Below are positions 1-9,982 of a stretch of DNA of 64,000 bases, in pieces (position 1 is the stretch's first letter; every line of letters starts with the position of its first letter). The DNA comes from Prorocentrum cordatum. Its lineage: Eukaryota; Sar; Dinophyceae; Prorocentrales; Prorocentraceae. The notes beneath the pieces are model-generated. The model had not been told where the DNA came from and made no database searches. It was given only the letters and a program-made list of their open reading frames with translations. The translations under genes were made by a program, and so were the position numbers. The stretch is from NCBI GenBank assembly GCA_963575745.1, contig CAUYUJ010014589.1, positions 325,001 to 389,000 on the forward strand, written 5' to 3'.

Positions 1-130
1 TTGGGGAGTTTCAAGCTACTGGACCATGAGCGGTGAGGAAGTCTTAGGCGAAACGCTTCCGCCCTATCAGTACGTCCGGGGGTGCGACAGGGATGGGTTA
101 TTGATGAGGTCAAGGGATTGAGGGAGGAGG
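1..130 (+). repeat. Element X, 3' end of a truncated copy
   Basis: The stretch matches the closing part of the element X copies ending near 6,575 and 7,335. Shared landmarks in order are GAGGAAGTCTTAGGCGAAAC, a CCGCC segment, GGTGCGACAGGG and then a GGA tract. The window therefore opens inside a repeat copy whose head lies upstream. Confidence 0.6.
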
Positions 131-220
131 AAGGATGAGGGAGGCGGGAGGTGGATGGAGGAGGATGCAGGAGGAGGGCCCTGGAGGACGAGGACGACGG
201 CGGCGACGGGGACCATCCAA
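121..220. repeat. GGA-rich low-complexity tract
   Basis: Purine-rich, GGA/GAG-dominated sequence directly after the element X end, as in the other copies. It has no coding value. Confidence 0.7.
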
Positions 221-472
221 GGTCCTCGGAGCGTTCCGACGGGTTGGAGTTGCTGGGCGTCGAGCCGGAGCAGCGGGTCTGGGAACGCGCCTGCCACCAG
301 TCCTCCTTCAAGGGGGAACTCGAGGGCGGGCTACGGTTGGGAGCTTTGGCCTAGCATGTCGCGCAGGCGATTCTGGCCCACCACGCTTCGGTGCGACACG
401 CCCATCACTTCCGGGTCCCCAGGCGTCAATGTCTCGCCTTTTTTTTAGACCTTCCCGCCCCCGCGGAGCGGA

Positions 473-509
473 GCGACACGCTATCCGCTTGCAGGGCATA
501 GCGTGTCGC
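473..509. repeat. Perfect 12-bp inverted repeat (hairpin)
   Basis: GCGACACGCTAT at 473-484 is the exact reverse complement of ATAGCGTGTCGC at 498-509, leaving a 13-nt loop. The surrounding 221-900 holds no recognisable gene or repeat. It could be the core of a small foldback element. Confidence 0.6.
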
Positions 510-901
510 CATGGTCGCCGCCGCGAGACGCGCATCGGCTGAGATCTTGGCTCCAAACGGGCCCGTTGTGTTCGCGGGCCGCTTGTTGGAAATGGGACTT
601 TTTTAATTTCCAGGTCTTAGCATACTTCCCTTCCGTCTGGTGTCCTTCTTGGTCGACGAGGATTCCTTTTATCTTAACCGATTGAGCTTCCCTCTGCCCT
701 CCTTGGTGTGACCTCCGTTTGCCTTCCCTTGCCAGGGGCGGGCCCAAACCAGTCTACCTTTGCCATCGGCCAGCTTCACATTTTGTGCTTATGCAGGCGC
801 CTCCCTCCTCGTCTGGCCTTGCTTCACGTTTCCAGTGGCAGCGCCATTTGATTCGCAATGCTGGTTGGGTCTGCGCTTGGTTTGGGGATACATGTATTTC
901 T

Positions 902-1088
902 CGACGAAGGACAGACTGCATAAGCATACACTTCCGGAGCTCCGCGCGAATTGCTGGGATCGGCCCGCTTCTCTGGCGCGCGGAGCGCGCCATGGGCGGC
1001 GCTGGAGGCGCCGCAAGGGGGCCCAGCGCGGATTCAAGAAATCCGCGCGGAGCTGTGGATTTTTATGTTTATGTTGTTTTTCTTCCTC
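902..1088. mobile_element. MITE-like element family A, copy 1
   Basis: About 187 bp with long terminal inverted repeats. The left arm (about 902-950) runs GCATAAGCATACACTTCC into GGAGCTCCGCGCG; the right arm (about 1,044-1,088) reads the same inverted, with CGCGCGGAGCT and then TTTTTATGTTTATGTTG. The arms pair over roughly 45-48 bp with several mismatches. The interior has a GC-rich palindrome around GCGCGCGGAGCGCGCC. No transposase is encoded, so any mobility would depend on an enzyme elsewhere. Target-site duplications were not clear. Related copies lie near 9,160, 9,785 and 14,018. Confidence 0.6.
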
Positions 1089-1093
1089 TGAGG

Positions 1094-1435
1094 ATAGAAG
1101 CATTTTGTGCTTCTACGATCTTCCTCCGGACGACCTGCACTTGGTGGTAGATGCTTGTCGGGCGGACCCAGGACAGGGATACATCGTTCCAAAGCGTTCA
1201 TGAACGCTCTCAGAGCGCTCCAGAGCTTTTTGGAACGGCCGCGGTGCCTGATACATTCTCAATCGGCGGATCTCAGATGTTACCGAGTCATCCGTGTCTG
1301 GTGTTATTTTGGTCATGACTTCGTCTCAGCCTTTCTCTTCGGCAGGAGTACTCGAGGGTCACCCTGTCTGCCGCGAAGATCGACGCCTATCTCCCGGGCC
1401 GACGCCTGTTCCTAGTCAGGGCTCCTGCGGGAGGC
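1094..1435. other. Unrecognised sequence
   Basis: Between MITE A and the GGA tract I see no exon, repeat or RNA signature. A small inverted pair around GAACGCTC/GAGCGCTC near 1,200-1,225 is the only local structure. Confidence 0.4.
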
Positions 1436-1740
1436 TGAGGGAGAGGAGGAGCTGGAGGGAGGGAATGATGAGGGAGGCGAGAAAGAGGGAGGAAGAAGGA
1501 GGATGAGGTGGAGGAGGAAGAAGAGAGGGAACGGACGGAAATGGAATGAGGGAGGAGGAGGGGGATGAGGAGGAGGAGGAGGAGGAGGAGGAGGAGGGGC
1601 AGGAGGAGGAGGCGGAGGCGGAGGCGGAGGCGAAGGAGGAGGAGGAGGAGGAGGAGGAAGTGGAGGAGGAGGAGGAGGAGGAGGAGGAGGGGGAGGGGGA
1701 GGAGGAGCAGGAGGAGGAGTTGGAGGAGGAGGAGGATAAT
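1436..1740. repeat. Long GGA/GAG microsatellite
   Basis: About 300 bp of nearly uninterrupted GGA triplets with GCG and GAA variants. Long open frames here (poly-Glu, poly-Arg, or poly-Ser/Leu on the other strand) are products of the triplet repeat. Confidence 0.9.
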
Positions 1741-2280
1741 AATGATACTACCAATACTAATAACACTAAACATATCAGTATGAATACGACGAACAGGAAC
1801 AATACTAACATAACTTAAAATAAGAAACCGTCGTACACTACGAATCAAACTAATACACATCATACGAGTAAGACGAACACTCTATTCATAAGACTATTCG
1901 TCATACTTATAATAACATTCGGAGCATGCCACACATGATATTAATAAGAGCCATACTACTAATTCTAAGAAGACGAATAATACATATGGTAAGAGTAATA
2001 ACCATACTAATAGCAAGCACTATACACATACGACAAATAACACGAATAGCATTCATAATGGACAGACGAAGACGAGTCAGACGAATCACACTGCTACGAA
2101 ACATAATGACACTATTAACAACATAATTCTAACGAGTTGGAATACCACGACTAAGACGACGAATGGTAAAGCCACTCATATTAACAATACTCGTTGAGAA
2201 CATTACTAATCATAATATAATAGTGATGCGGCTAAACATCAAACCAATCAAAGTAATGATGGTAAGTCATGGAATAGGAT
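1741..2280. repeat. AT-rich island of decayed short repeats
   Basis: About 540 bp with a strong compositional break from the GC-rich surroundings. It is built from degenerate motifs such as AATACTAATAA, AGACGAATAA and CATACTAATA, suggesting an old trinucleotide or short minisatellite array that has diverged. It is bounded on both sides by GGA tracts. A smaller stretch of the same texture lies at 8,190-8,300. Confidence 0.55.
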
Positions 2281-2388
2281 CAAAGGAGGGAGTAGGAGGA
2301 GGAGGAGGAGGAGGAGGAGGAAGAGGATGAGGAGGAGGAGGGAGGAGAGAGGAGTGAGGAGTGAGGAGAAACATGCTGGATGGTGACG

Positions 2389-2692
2389 AGTTGTGGATGT
2401 ACGTTGACATCCCTCCCTACGGCCGTCTTCGTTGGCCGAGGGGCCGTAGGGAGGGCCTCGGCCCCTTCCAGTGGCAACTGACGCCGTAATGTACTGGTGC
2501 ATTAGTGGGAGAGGGCGACCCAAGCGGCCCCGATGATGACAGCCGCAAGGTGTTTGAGGCCTATGATGGTCCTTACGGGTGAAGCCTATGATGGTCCTCA
2601 CCGGGGTGGGGTGGGGAATAGGGCAGGAAGGTCGAAGCGGATGTCCGACAGCGGTGTCTTGGGGATGTCCGGCAGCAACGTCCTGGCAGGGA
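2389..2692 (+). repeat. 300-bp segmental duplication, copy 1
   Basis: Nearly identical to 3,591-3,894 in the same orientation, 1,202 bp apart; I count two substitutions. It contains an inverted repeat: CCCTCCCTACGGCC at 2,411-2,424 pairs exactly with GGCCGTAGGGAGGG at 2,442-2,455. GGA tracts border the pair. The low divergence implies a recent event or ongoing homogenisation. Confidence 0.9.
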
Positions 2693-2699
2693 AACGAGG

Positions 2700-3190
2700 C
2701 GGGAGTTCCTGAAAGGGATAGGGTGAACACACAAACAACACTGGCATACATAGTTTCGACACCGAAGCTAAGCAGGGCTTGCGCACTCGGTATCTCACGG
2801 GGGGATAACGAGTGCACACGCTACGCTCAGGTGCCGGCTTGCTGCTCGCCCAGCCCAAGGGGCAGCTGCGCCCCGCCGAGAGCAGAACCGAAGAGGGGCG
2901 CGTCAAAAAGTCGAGCGGCCGCGGGCGGCCATGCGCGTTCCTGATCGGGGCGGGGGAGGGTCCTGGCAGGAGTCGGTTTTTGACCGGAGGCGGCGAATGG
3001 GGGCGGGTAGAAACAGGAGCGGTCCCCCAGCCCCCAGGCACCGCGACACCCAGCCCAGGGGGGGCAACGAAGGCGAGGAGGGGGACAAAACGGAGACGAA
3101 CGGGCAGAGGAGCGGCGAGGGGTAGGGTACGTGTGGGTATGATTTTGTGTCGCCCAGTCCCGTCCTCGAGGGGCACGCAGGGGGGGCGGG
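2700..3190. other. Unrecognised sequence with a weak 5S-like patch
   Basis: GC-rich, with no supported exon. At about 2,757-2,830 a patch reads CCGAAGCTAAGCAGGG, which resembles the A-box region of eukaryotic 5S rRNA, followed by a loosely similar GGATAA...GTGCAC...GCTACGC part. The conserved 5S 5' half is missing and overall agreement is poor, so at best this is a decayed 5S-derived SINE or a chance match. Confidence 0.25.
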
Positions 3191-3194
3191 GAGC

Positions 3195-3410
3195 GGGAAC
3201 GACCACACGAGTGACACCACAGCGACACATGTGCCACTGTGGCGGCACGGGTCGGACCATCACCCTGGTGGGGGGCGGGGAGAGGGAGTGACCGCATGAA
3301 TGACGCCACAGCGGCACATGTGACGCTGTGGCGGCGCGGGTCAAACCGTCACCCTGGTGGTTGGGGCGTGGACGAGGCGGCCGCATGAGTGACACCGAAG
3401 TGGCATGGAC
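3195..3410. repeat. About 95-bp tandem repeat with a palindrome in each unit
   Basis: Two full units and a partial third. Each has GTGAC, then a near-perfect palindrome CCACAGCG-GCACATGTG-ACGCTGTGG, then CACCCTGGTGG. The palindrome is about 26 bp and centred on CACATGTG. Confidence 0.7.
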
Positions 3411-3590
3411 AGCCGTCCAACACCCAGATTCAGCACTTTGGATAGGTGTGGGGTGGCCAATGCGCCATAATGCGTAGGTGAACTGTCATTGGCAGGCACA
3501 ATCAGCCAGCAGAGGAATAAATCCCGCTCGCGGCCCTGAGGAGGAAAACGCTGGATGGTGGCAATTGGCGCCTTAGGGTATTCAGGTATG

Positions 3591-3894
3591 AGTTGTGGAT
3601 GTACGTTGACATCCCTCCCTACGGCCGTCTTCGTTGGCCGAGGGGCCGTAGGGAGGGCCTCGGCCCCTTCCAGTGGCAACTGACGCCGTAATGTACTGGT
3701 GCATTAGTGGGAGAGGGCGACCCAAGCGGCCCCGATGATGGCAGCCGCAAGGTGTTTGAGGCCTATGATGGTCCTTACGGGTGAAGCCTATGATGGTCCT
3801 CACCGGGGTGGGGTGGGGAATAGGGCAGGAAGGTCGAAGCGGATGTCCGACAGCGGTGTCTTGGCGATGTCCGGCAGCAACGTCCTGGCAGGGA
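3591..3894 (+). repeat. 300-bp segmental duplication, copy 2
   Basis: Partner of 2,389-2,692. The homology starts again further upstream (GCTGGATGGTG near 3,550), but this copy has about 30 extra bases before ATGAGTTGTGG. It is followed immediately by a GGAGGGA tract. Confidence 0.9.
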
Positions 3895-4110
3895 GGAGGG
3901 AGGAGGGAGGAGGGAGGAGGGAGGAGGGAGGAGGGAGGAGGGAGGAGGGAGGCGGGAGGGAGGGAGGGAGGGAGAGTGGAGGAGGGAGGAGGGAGGAGGG
4001 AGGGAGGGAGAAGGAGGAGGAGGAGGATGAGGAGGAGGGAGGATAAGGGAGGAGGGAGGAGTGAGGAGGAGGAGGAGGGAGGAGAAGGAAAACGGAGGAT
4101 GATGATGATG
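3895..4110. repeat. GGAGGGA/GGA microsatellite
   Basis: Pure purine tract with a GGAGGGA heptamer core grading into GGA triplets and a short GATGAT run. Confidence 0.9.
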
Positions 4111-4129
4111 ATGCGGCGGAGGACCAGAG

Positions 4130-4800
4130 CGAACAGAACTTGCATCAGCGGTGCTGCAATACACCCTCCCGTCCAAGGTCCTCTTGTCTCAGGGTTCTAC
4201 GGGAAGGCTTCCTACTGATCCCAAGAAGCACCCTCGAACGACCAGCCCCACGTGGTCCAGTTATTCAGGCGAGCGCCGCGTTTTCTCAACGGGAAAGCCT
4301 CTACACCCTTCTAGCGAATAGCAAGAACATGTGAGAAAGGTGTGATCCGATTGTGCAGTCCAGTGGGGTGCCCAGCGATGCGATGGTCTCCTTGTAAGAA
4401 CCGACAGCCCCCCCCATCCCTGTTACCGCTGCACAGACGTGCACCTGGCCGTGGGCTTCCTGGATGTCTGAAGCGAGAGCCCCATTTTGAGGAGGAACCG
4501 CCCTCCATCCGTGTAGCTGCTTCTGACTTCAGTAAACCCCGAGCGAGCGTACCATGATGAACATAACCGTTCTTCATCGCTGTAACTGTCGAACCTGCTG
4601 TTGAACGCTTTTGCAAGGAATGTGCGCAGCGCTCAGGTGAGAGCCTCATGCTAATTTCCTTTCATCGCTGCAAGTGCTGCCGGCTTTCATGTGAAACGTG
4701 CGCGGCGCTAAGGCGAGCTTGATCTCGAACACGACTTCCCTCTCTCCTTGTAGCCGTTACTGGCATATTCGGACGACAGCACGTCGCTAAGGTGCCAGTT
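4130..4800 (+). repeat. Element X, diverged copy
   Basis: The head contains GCAATACACCCTCCCGTCC (about 4,156), matched inverted near 43,510. The tail contains degenerate 83-bp units such as GAGAGCCCCATTTTGAGG (4,469), GTGCGCAGCGCTCAGG (4,621) and GTGCGCGGCGCTAAGGCG (4,700). The order is purine tract, head, tail, as in the 5.7 and 6.6 kb copies. No coding capacity is recognised. Confidence 0.5.
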
Positions 4801-4859
4801 CCACGTTGAACACTATCCCAGCAGAAGATCGGCGGCGAGGCCGGGGGGAAGTGATAAGG

Positions 4860-4990
4860 TTCGGACCTTCTCAGAAAGATCGGAAGTCACCCGGCCTTCT
4901 GAGAAGTTTTCTGAGTTCTCCCGGAGACACAGACAACTTCTCAGCGGTCGCGGGGGCTTCTGAGAAGTCCCGCCGCCTCCGAAAAAGGCC
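4860..4990. repeat. Cluster of CTTCTGAGAAG palindromic motifs
   Basis: Several copies of CTTCTGAGAAG or CTTCTCAG with spacers such as CCGGAGACACAGACAAC. The same set occurs near 52,555-52,625 and 54,085-54,180 next to 'GAAGACGCAGAC'-like text, so this is a dispersed repeat. Confidence 0.55.
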
Positions 4991-4999
4991 TTCTCCCTC

Positions 5000-5545
5000 T
5001 CACTTTCCACCTCGCTTGCCGCCGAAATCGTTCATCATCCGAGCGATGATGAAAGCTTCCGAGGCCGCCACACCTGGCACGCCAGAGTGCGCTCCCGCGC
5101 CGCCCCGCCCTGAAAGAGGGGGGGCGGGGAAGAAAAGGAGGACGAGCAGGAGAGTGACGACTGGCGGGCGGAACGGGGGGAGGTGCCGGAGGGTGGAGTT
5201 GCATTCGCAGGAGGACGCGGAGAAGAACGGCTCACCGAACGCCTTCCGCTGCTCGCAAACGTCCGAAACAAAACATGTCTTCCTGTACGTGATGGATCGT
5301 AGATCGTAGATCCCCCGCGGCGGATCCAGGCCATTTACGAGCAGCTGCTTTGCGACTAGTGGAACTCGCTCGTCCGAGGAAAGCGAGGAGGCCAAGCGCC
5401 CTCCGCACGCGCTTCGGCCACACTGTGAGCCCCCCCGCCCTCCATCGGTGGCCCCCTGATGGGGCGAGGGCGCACGCGCCGTGGAGCCACTGCTCCGATC
5501 GCCTGCTCGGGGCCGCGGTCTCCCTTCGGCCGGCCTCCCGCCGCT
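5000..5545. other. Unrecognised GC-rich sequence
   Basis: No exon with matching splice sites, no RNA gene and no clear repeat seen. Confidence 0.4.
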
Positions 5546-5547
5546 GC

Positions 5548-5730
5548 CTAGGAAAAGGAGGGGGGTTGGAGGAGGGGGAGGGAGGGAGGAGGAGGAGGAG
5601 GAGGAGGATCATGAGGAAGATCATGCGGAGGATCATGCGGAGGAGGAGGAGGCGAGGAGGAGCAGGCGGAGGAGGAGGCGGAGGAGGAGGAGGAGGAGGG
5701 TGAGGAGGACGAGGAGGAGGAGGAGGAGGA
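5548..5730. repeat. GGA microsatellite
   Basis: GGA triplets with interspersed ATCATGCG units, directly preceding the head of an element X copy. Confidence 0.85.
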
Positions 5731-6575
5731 CCAGTGTAAACCGAAGGATCATCAACGCTGTTGGGAAACCCTCCCTCCAGGCTCCCTCTTCATAGGCCCC
5801 TAAAACGCTTCATTTCCATTGAGGGAACTCCCTCGTTGGAAGACAACCGTTTGAAGACCCTTCAGCATGCCAAGACATTATTCTCGGGATTCCAACGCAA
5901 CGGATCAACCTGAGTGTTTCGTCTTGACGATCCTGAATCGTACCAGAAATCCATTCCTGGGACTTCAATACCGCGAATCAACGTAACTGATGCGATCGCA
6001 TAATCCCGAATCCTTTCAACATGCCGTTTCTGGTACGCTGATCATGGGAACCCGTGGAACTCTGAAGCACTTTATAAACCAATGTGCGCGGCGCTAAGGC
6101 GAGAGCCACATTTTGGAAAGTAGCCGCCCTCAATCCGTGAGTCTTCCGCAACTGATAACACTGAGTGTGCGCGGCGCTAGGGCGAGAGCCACATTGTGAA
6201 AACGGGTCGCCCTCAATACGTGAAGCTCTTGCAAGTTGATAAACGAGTGTGCGCGGCGCTGAGGCGAGAACCACATTTTGAAGACCACCCGCCCTCAATC
6301 CGCGAAATTAGTGCACATGTTTGAAACGAATGTGCGGGGCGCTAAGGCGAGAGCCACATTTTGAAAACCACCCGCCCTCAATCCGAGAAACTCGTGCACA
6401 TTTCTAAAAAGCGAATGTGCGCGGCGCTAAGACGAGAGCCACATTTCGAAAAAGGAGCCGCCCTCCATCTGCGAAACTATTGCCACATTTCAGCTTCTTA
6501 GTCATACGTGATAAGGAAGTCTCAGGCGAAATGCCCGGCCTGCCTTAAAACTTGGTTCCATGGTGTGACAGGGAG
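5730..6575 (+). repeat. Element X, full copy with 83-bp sub-array
   Basis: The head (about 5,730-6,060) aligns through its length with 6,617-6,945, including GATCATCAACG, CCTCGTTGGAAGACAACCG and GTTTCTGGTACGCTGATCAT. The tail is an array of about 83-bp units, each starting near GTGCGCGGCGCT with GAGAGCCACATTTTG and CGCCCTCAATCCG; units begin at about 6,084, 6,167, 6,249, 6,332 and 6,417. It closes with CATACGTGATAAGGAAGTC. I do not recognise the family. No transposase or reverse transcriptase is present. Confidence 0.7.
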
Positions 6576-6616
6576 AAGTGTCTTATAAGGAAGAGAAATG
6601 GAGGAGGAGGAGGAGG

Positions 6617-7335
6617 ACCATTGTAGACCCAATCAGTCATCAACGATGTTGGAATAAACCGTCCCTCCAAGCTTTCTCTTCACAGGCCCCTACAACGGCT
6701 CATTTCCACAGGGTGAACTGCCTCGTTGGAAGACAACCGTTTGAAGACCCTGAAGCATGCCAAAAAAATAGTTTCGGGATTCCAACGCAAGGAATCAACC
6801 TGATTTTTGCGTCTTGACAATCCTGAATCGTGTCAGAACGCCATTCCTAGGATTTCAACACCGCGAATCAACGTAACCGTTGTGCCTTCATAACCCTGAA
6901 CCTTTCCCACACATCATTTCTGGTACGCTGATCATTGGAATCAGTGAAGGTCCGAGCCACATGTTGAAAAGGAACCCCATTCAATCCGCGATTTGCTCGC
7001 ACATGTTTGAGACGAGTGTGCGCGGCGCTGTGTCGAGAGCCACATTAAAACGACGCGCCCTCCATCCGTGAAGCTCTTGTAAAGCAGTAGTACGAGTGTG
7101 CGCGGCCCTAAGGCGAGAGCCACGTTTTCAAAACGACCCACCATAAACCCATGTTTTAAACGAATGTGCGCGGCGCCTAGGCGAGAGCCGCATTTTGAAA
7201 CCGACCCACCCTCCATCTGTGAAGCTGTGACCACATTTCAGCTTCACAGTCATACGTGGTAAGGAAGTCTCAGGCGAAACGCCCGGCCGCCCCAAAGACT
7301 GGCCTCGGGGTGCGACGGGGGGAAGTTGGTTATCA
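6617..7335 (+). repeat. Element X, second tandem copy
   Basis: Offset 887 bp from the previous copy, with the same head and a shorter tail array (units near 7,018, 7,098 and 7,166, the last spacing shortened to 68 bp). It closes with CATACGTGGTAAGGAAGTC and then a GGA tract, so the cycle GGA tract-head-array-closure repeats as a unit. Confidence 0.7.
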
Positions 7336-7525
7336 GGAAAAGGAATGGAGGATGAGGGAGGAGGAGGAGGAGGAGGATGAAGAGGAGGAGGGAGGACGAG
7401 GAGGTGGAACAAGGGAAGGGAGCAGGAGCAGGAGGAGGAGGAGGAGGAGTAGGAGGAGGAGAAGGAGGGAAGAGGGGGAGGGAGGAGGAGGAGGAGCAGG
7501 AGGAGGAGGGAGGGAGAAAACGGGA
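7330..7525. repeat. GGA microsatellite
   Basis: GGA/GAG tract with GCA and GTA variants following element X. Confidence 0.9.
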
Positions 7526-7621
7526 GATTGTGGAGTCAGTCTGTGTTCCAGTGCCGCGGCTCCCCTCGTTCGGCCTCCCGCTTCTGTCCTGGGTGGTGCC
7601 CACACTCAGGGCCTTTTGGCT

Positions 7622-7752
7622 TGGCACCGCACGGACGTGTGCATCCGTTTCTCGGCAAGGGCCTTCGACGAGCATCTTGGATCATCTTGCGACACAGATA
7701 TGCAAGCACGACACCAAGAACAAATTACGGGGAATGGACGTCCGAGTGATAG
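7622..7752 (+). mobile_element. Short foldback repeat family C, copy 1
   Basis: Aligns over about 125 bp with 42,712-42,835. Common features are CGGACGTGTG at the left, TCGGCAAGG/TCGGCGAGG and GAGCATC in the middle, and GAATGGACGTCCGAG at the right. The ends are short inverted repeats (CNCGGACGT versus ACGTCCGAG), so this may be a small non-autonomous element. A GGA tract at 7,968-8,025 lies just beyond. Confidence 0.45.
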
Positions 7753-8189
7753 CGAGTCGAGCTCAGGACATTGACACAATCATGGCTCTGGAAGGTCTGA
7801 AGGGGAGACACGAGGGATGGAGAATGTTTGGAGTCGCCTAAGCAGTGGTTCCTTGTTTTACGGGCCCTGGTACAACCGCCCATCTTTGCTCTGGGCGAAC
7901 GGGAAGGGTCAGGGGGTCGGGGATCGGGGCGAAAGGGAGGATCGGGACATCGTGGGAGGGATGGAGAAGGTGGAGGAGAAGGAGGAGGAGGAGGAGGAGA
8001 AGGAGGAGAGGAGGACACTCGCCTCCCCCTTTTGCTATCCCTAGCTGTATAGATCCGCCCCGCCAGGCGGAGGAGGGTCATACCTCGCCGGGCGGGGGAT
8101 CGAAAGACCTCTGATCCATCTCGTGACTGCCTGCGGGCTCCATTCGATTCGTTTTTTGTCCCAGTTTTCCCAGACTTCCTTAGGTGCAC

Positions 8190-8300
8190 TTGAAGAATAA
8201 TAAGAAACATAATAACAAGAAGGGTACTACCATAATCCAGACTGGTAAGGCAAATCATAATGCCAATAATAAGAATGATAGTAAGACGACAAGTGAAGAC
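8190..8300. repeat. Short AT-rich patch
   Basis: Motifs such as AATAATAAGAA and CATAATAACAAG repeat the texture of the AT-rich island at 1.7-2.3 kb. Confidence 0.4.
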
Positions 8301-8623
8301 AAGAAGCAGAAGCCTAGCCCTGATGGCAAAATGGCAGATTGATCGAGCTTGCGGATCACATGCGTGCTTGCAGGCATGAACGCACGTGGCTGCACAGGGC
8401 CTCGGGACACCGTCGTCGTAGCCTTTGTTCCCAACAAAGTGCAAGGGGGGGTTGCGCAGTATGTTGAAGAAGGGGGAAGGGGGGATGGGGCGGACGAGCA
8501 GGGAGGAGCGGCGCGAGGCGGGCAGGGGGAATCTCGTGGCAATGAAGACCGTTCCAAGACTACACTGCGCAGCGTCGGGCTACGGCCGCCGTTCACCACT
8601 CTGACGAATGTTCCGGCTCGGGA

Positions 8624-8965
8624 GCCCTGGCGCCGTATGGCGGCGACGAAGTTTTGGTCGGCGGCGAGGCAGAGAAGCTGCTCCAGCGGGCGGCGATCCT
8701 GGGCGACCAACGCGCAAATTGGCCGGTGTGCAAGAGAGGGAGCAAGGCAGACAAGGCGGTCGCGAAGGACAGGAGGAGGCGGAGGGCACTCAGACGCGGA
8801 AGAATTTCAAGCTGAGCGACGAAGCTTCACGCCAGCTTCCGCTGGGATCAGCGTCGAGCGGCCCTGGAGCTCAAGGAGAAGCTGCGGGGCCAGTACGCCA
8901 AGAGCTCCCAGGCGCTGCCCGCGCTTTTGCGGAGGGGTCCGATCCGGCCAGTTTGTCAGTGGTAG
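8624..8965 (+). CDS. Candidate exon fragment(s), unknown product
   Basis: One plus-strand frame reads protein-like text on both sides of an in-frame TGA at 8,813-8,815. Upstream it has GGDEVLVGGEAEKLLQRA and a basic KDRRRRRALRR run. Downstream (from about 8,817) it has FRWDQRRAALELKEKLRGQY and SSQALPALLRRG, ending at TAG 8,963-8,965 or at a nearby splice site. The downstream part has the Lys/Glu/Leu make-up of a helical segment and is the more convincing. The internal stop means either two exons or a decaying gene. No family is recognised. Confidence 0.35.
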
Positions 8966-9202
8966 TCGCTTGGATTGTGTGTATCGCTGAGGTGAGGGTA
9001 CGGCGGTTTAGGGTAGGTTCGCGTCAGTCTAAGAAGGAAAGCAGCATAACCATACACGTTTGGAACTTCTTGCGGATTCGGCCTGGCTTTCAGTTGAAGT
9101 CGCTTGGATTCTGTCTATGCCTGAGGTGAGGGCAAGGGGGGGCAGGGTAGGTGCGCGTCCGTCGAAGAAGAACCATCGATGTAACGACACACATTCGGAG
9201 CT
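8958..9202 (+). repeat. About 137-bp direct tandem duplication
   Basis: AGTCGCTTGGATTGTGTGTA (near 8,966) and AGTCGCTTGGATTCTGTCTA (near 9,100) begin two diverged units, both with CTGAGGTGAGGG and GGGTAGGT downstream. The first unit ends in what looks like a truncated MITE A arm (9,030-9,085). Confidence 0.6.
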
Positions 9203-9362
9203 CTGCGCCGATGTCTTGGATCGGCGGCGGGCACCCCATGCGGCGCCTCGGTCGCCGCCCCTGGCGCGCTCCGCGCGCCAGTGAAGGGGGCCCAGCGCGG
9301 ATCCGAGAACTTCGCGCGGACCTCCAACAGTTTGTGCTTATGCCGTTTTTGTTGTTCCTCCA
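9160..9362. mobile_element. MITE-like element family A, copy 2
   Basis: Core inverted ends are CGGAGCTCTGCGCC at the left and TTCGCGCGGACCTCC at the right. The outer arms carry ACGACACACATT and AGTTTGTGCTTATGCC, matching the other copies. The interior has a GC-rich palindrome with GGCGCGCTCCGCGCGCC. Confidence 0.55.
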
Positions 9363-9784
9363 AGGATGGGGATGGATTGGTTGAGGGAAGTGGGACGAGT
9401 AGGGATGCGGCATTAGGAGCTCGTTCGTTCTGTGCGGGACTCCGGCAGGTCCGACGACCGATTTGCTTGCAATTTCTGTGGTCCCTTCCATTGTTGTTGT
9501 CATGCGTTCGATCGGAGCCGATCTGTCCGCATTGTCCCTATCAGCTGAAGTATGCATCGGGCAAGGGGTTGCCACCTCTCTCCCCGCCTCTCCCCCCAGG
9601 GCGGCGAGATCTAGAACTACCCACCGCCTTTTACCAGGCCTACCCTGGGCCAAGCTTTTCGTCGCCAGGCTCCCCCTTGCTCCTGTCAGCTCCCTCCATC
9701 CCTTCTCCCCCCCCCCTTACCTCCTTTCGACCCTTCTCCCTGCAATTCTCACCCATCTGGACATCTCCCTGTCAGGGCACGTCT

Positions 9785-9982
9785 TCGAAGAGGAAGTAGA
9801 GCACAGAATCATGAACTGTCGGAGCTCCGCGCGGGTTGCTTGGATAGGCGCTGGAGCCCCCTTCGGGCGCGCGGAGCGCCCCAGAGGCGTCAACAGAGGC
9901 GCCGCCAGGGGGGTCCAGCGCCGATCCAGGCAATCAGCGCGGAGCTCCGGCAGTATATGGTTGTGCAGCTTGCTCTTCTTCC
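9785..9982. mobile_element. MITE-like element family A, copy 3
   Basis: The left arm reads GAACTGTCGGAGCTCCGCGC and the right arm GCGCGGAGCTCCGGCAGTAT, an almost exact inverted pair. Outside these, GAAGAGGAAGTAGAGCACA pairs with the inverse of TGTGCAGCTTGCTCTTCTTC. This is the best-preserved copy. Confidence 0.65.

Noticed and set aside
1387-1863. Long minus-strand frame (poly-Leu/Ser) over the GGA tract
   Set aside because: A product of the triplet repeat; no start context, no natural protein segments.
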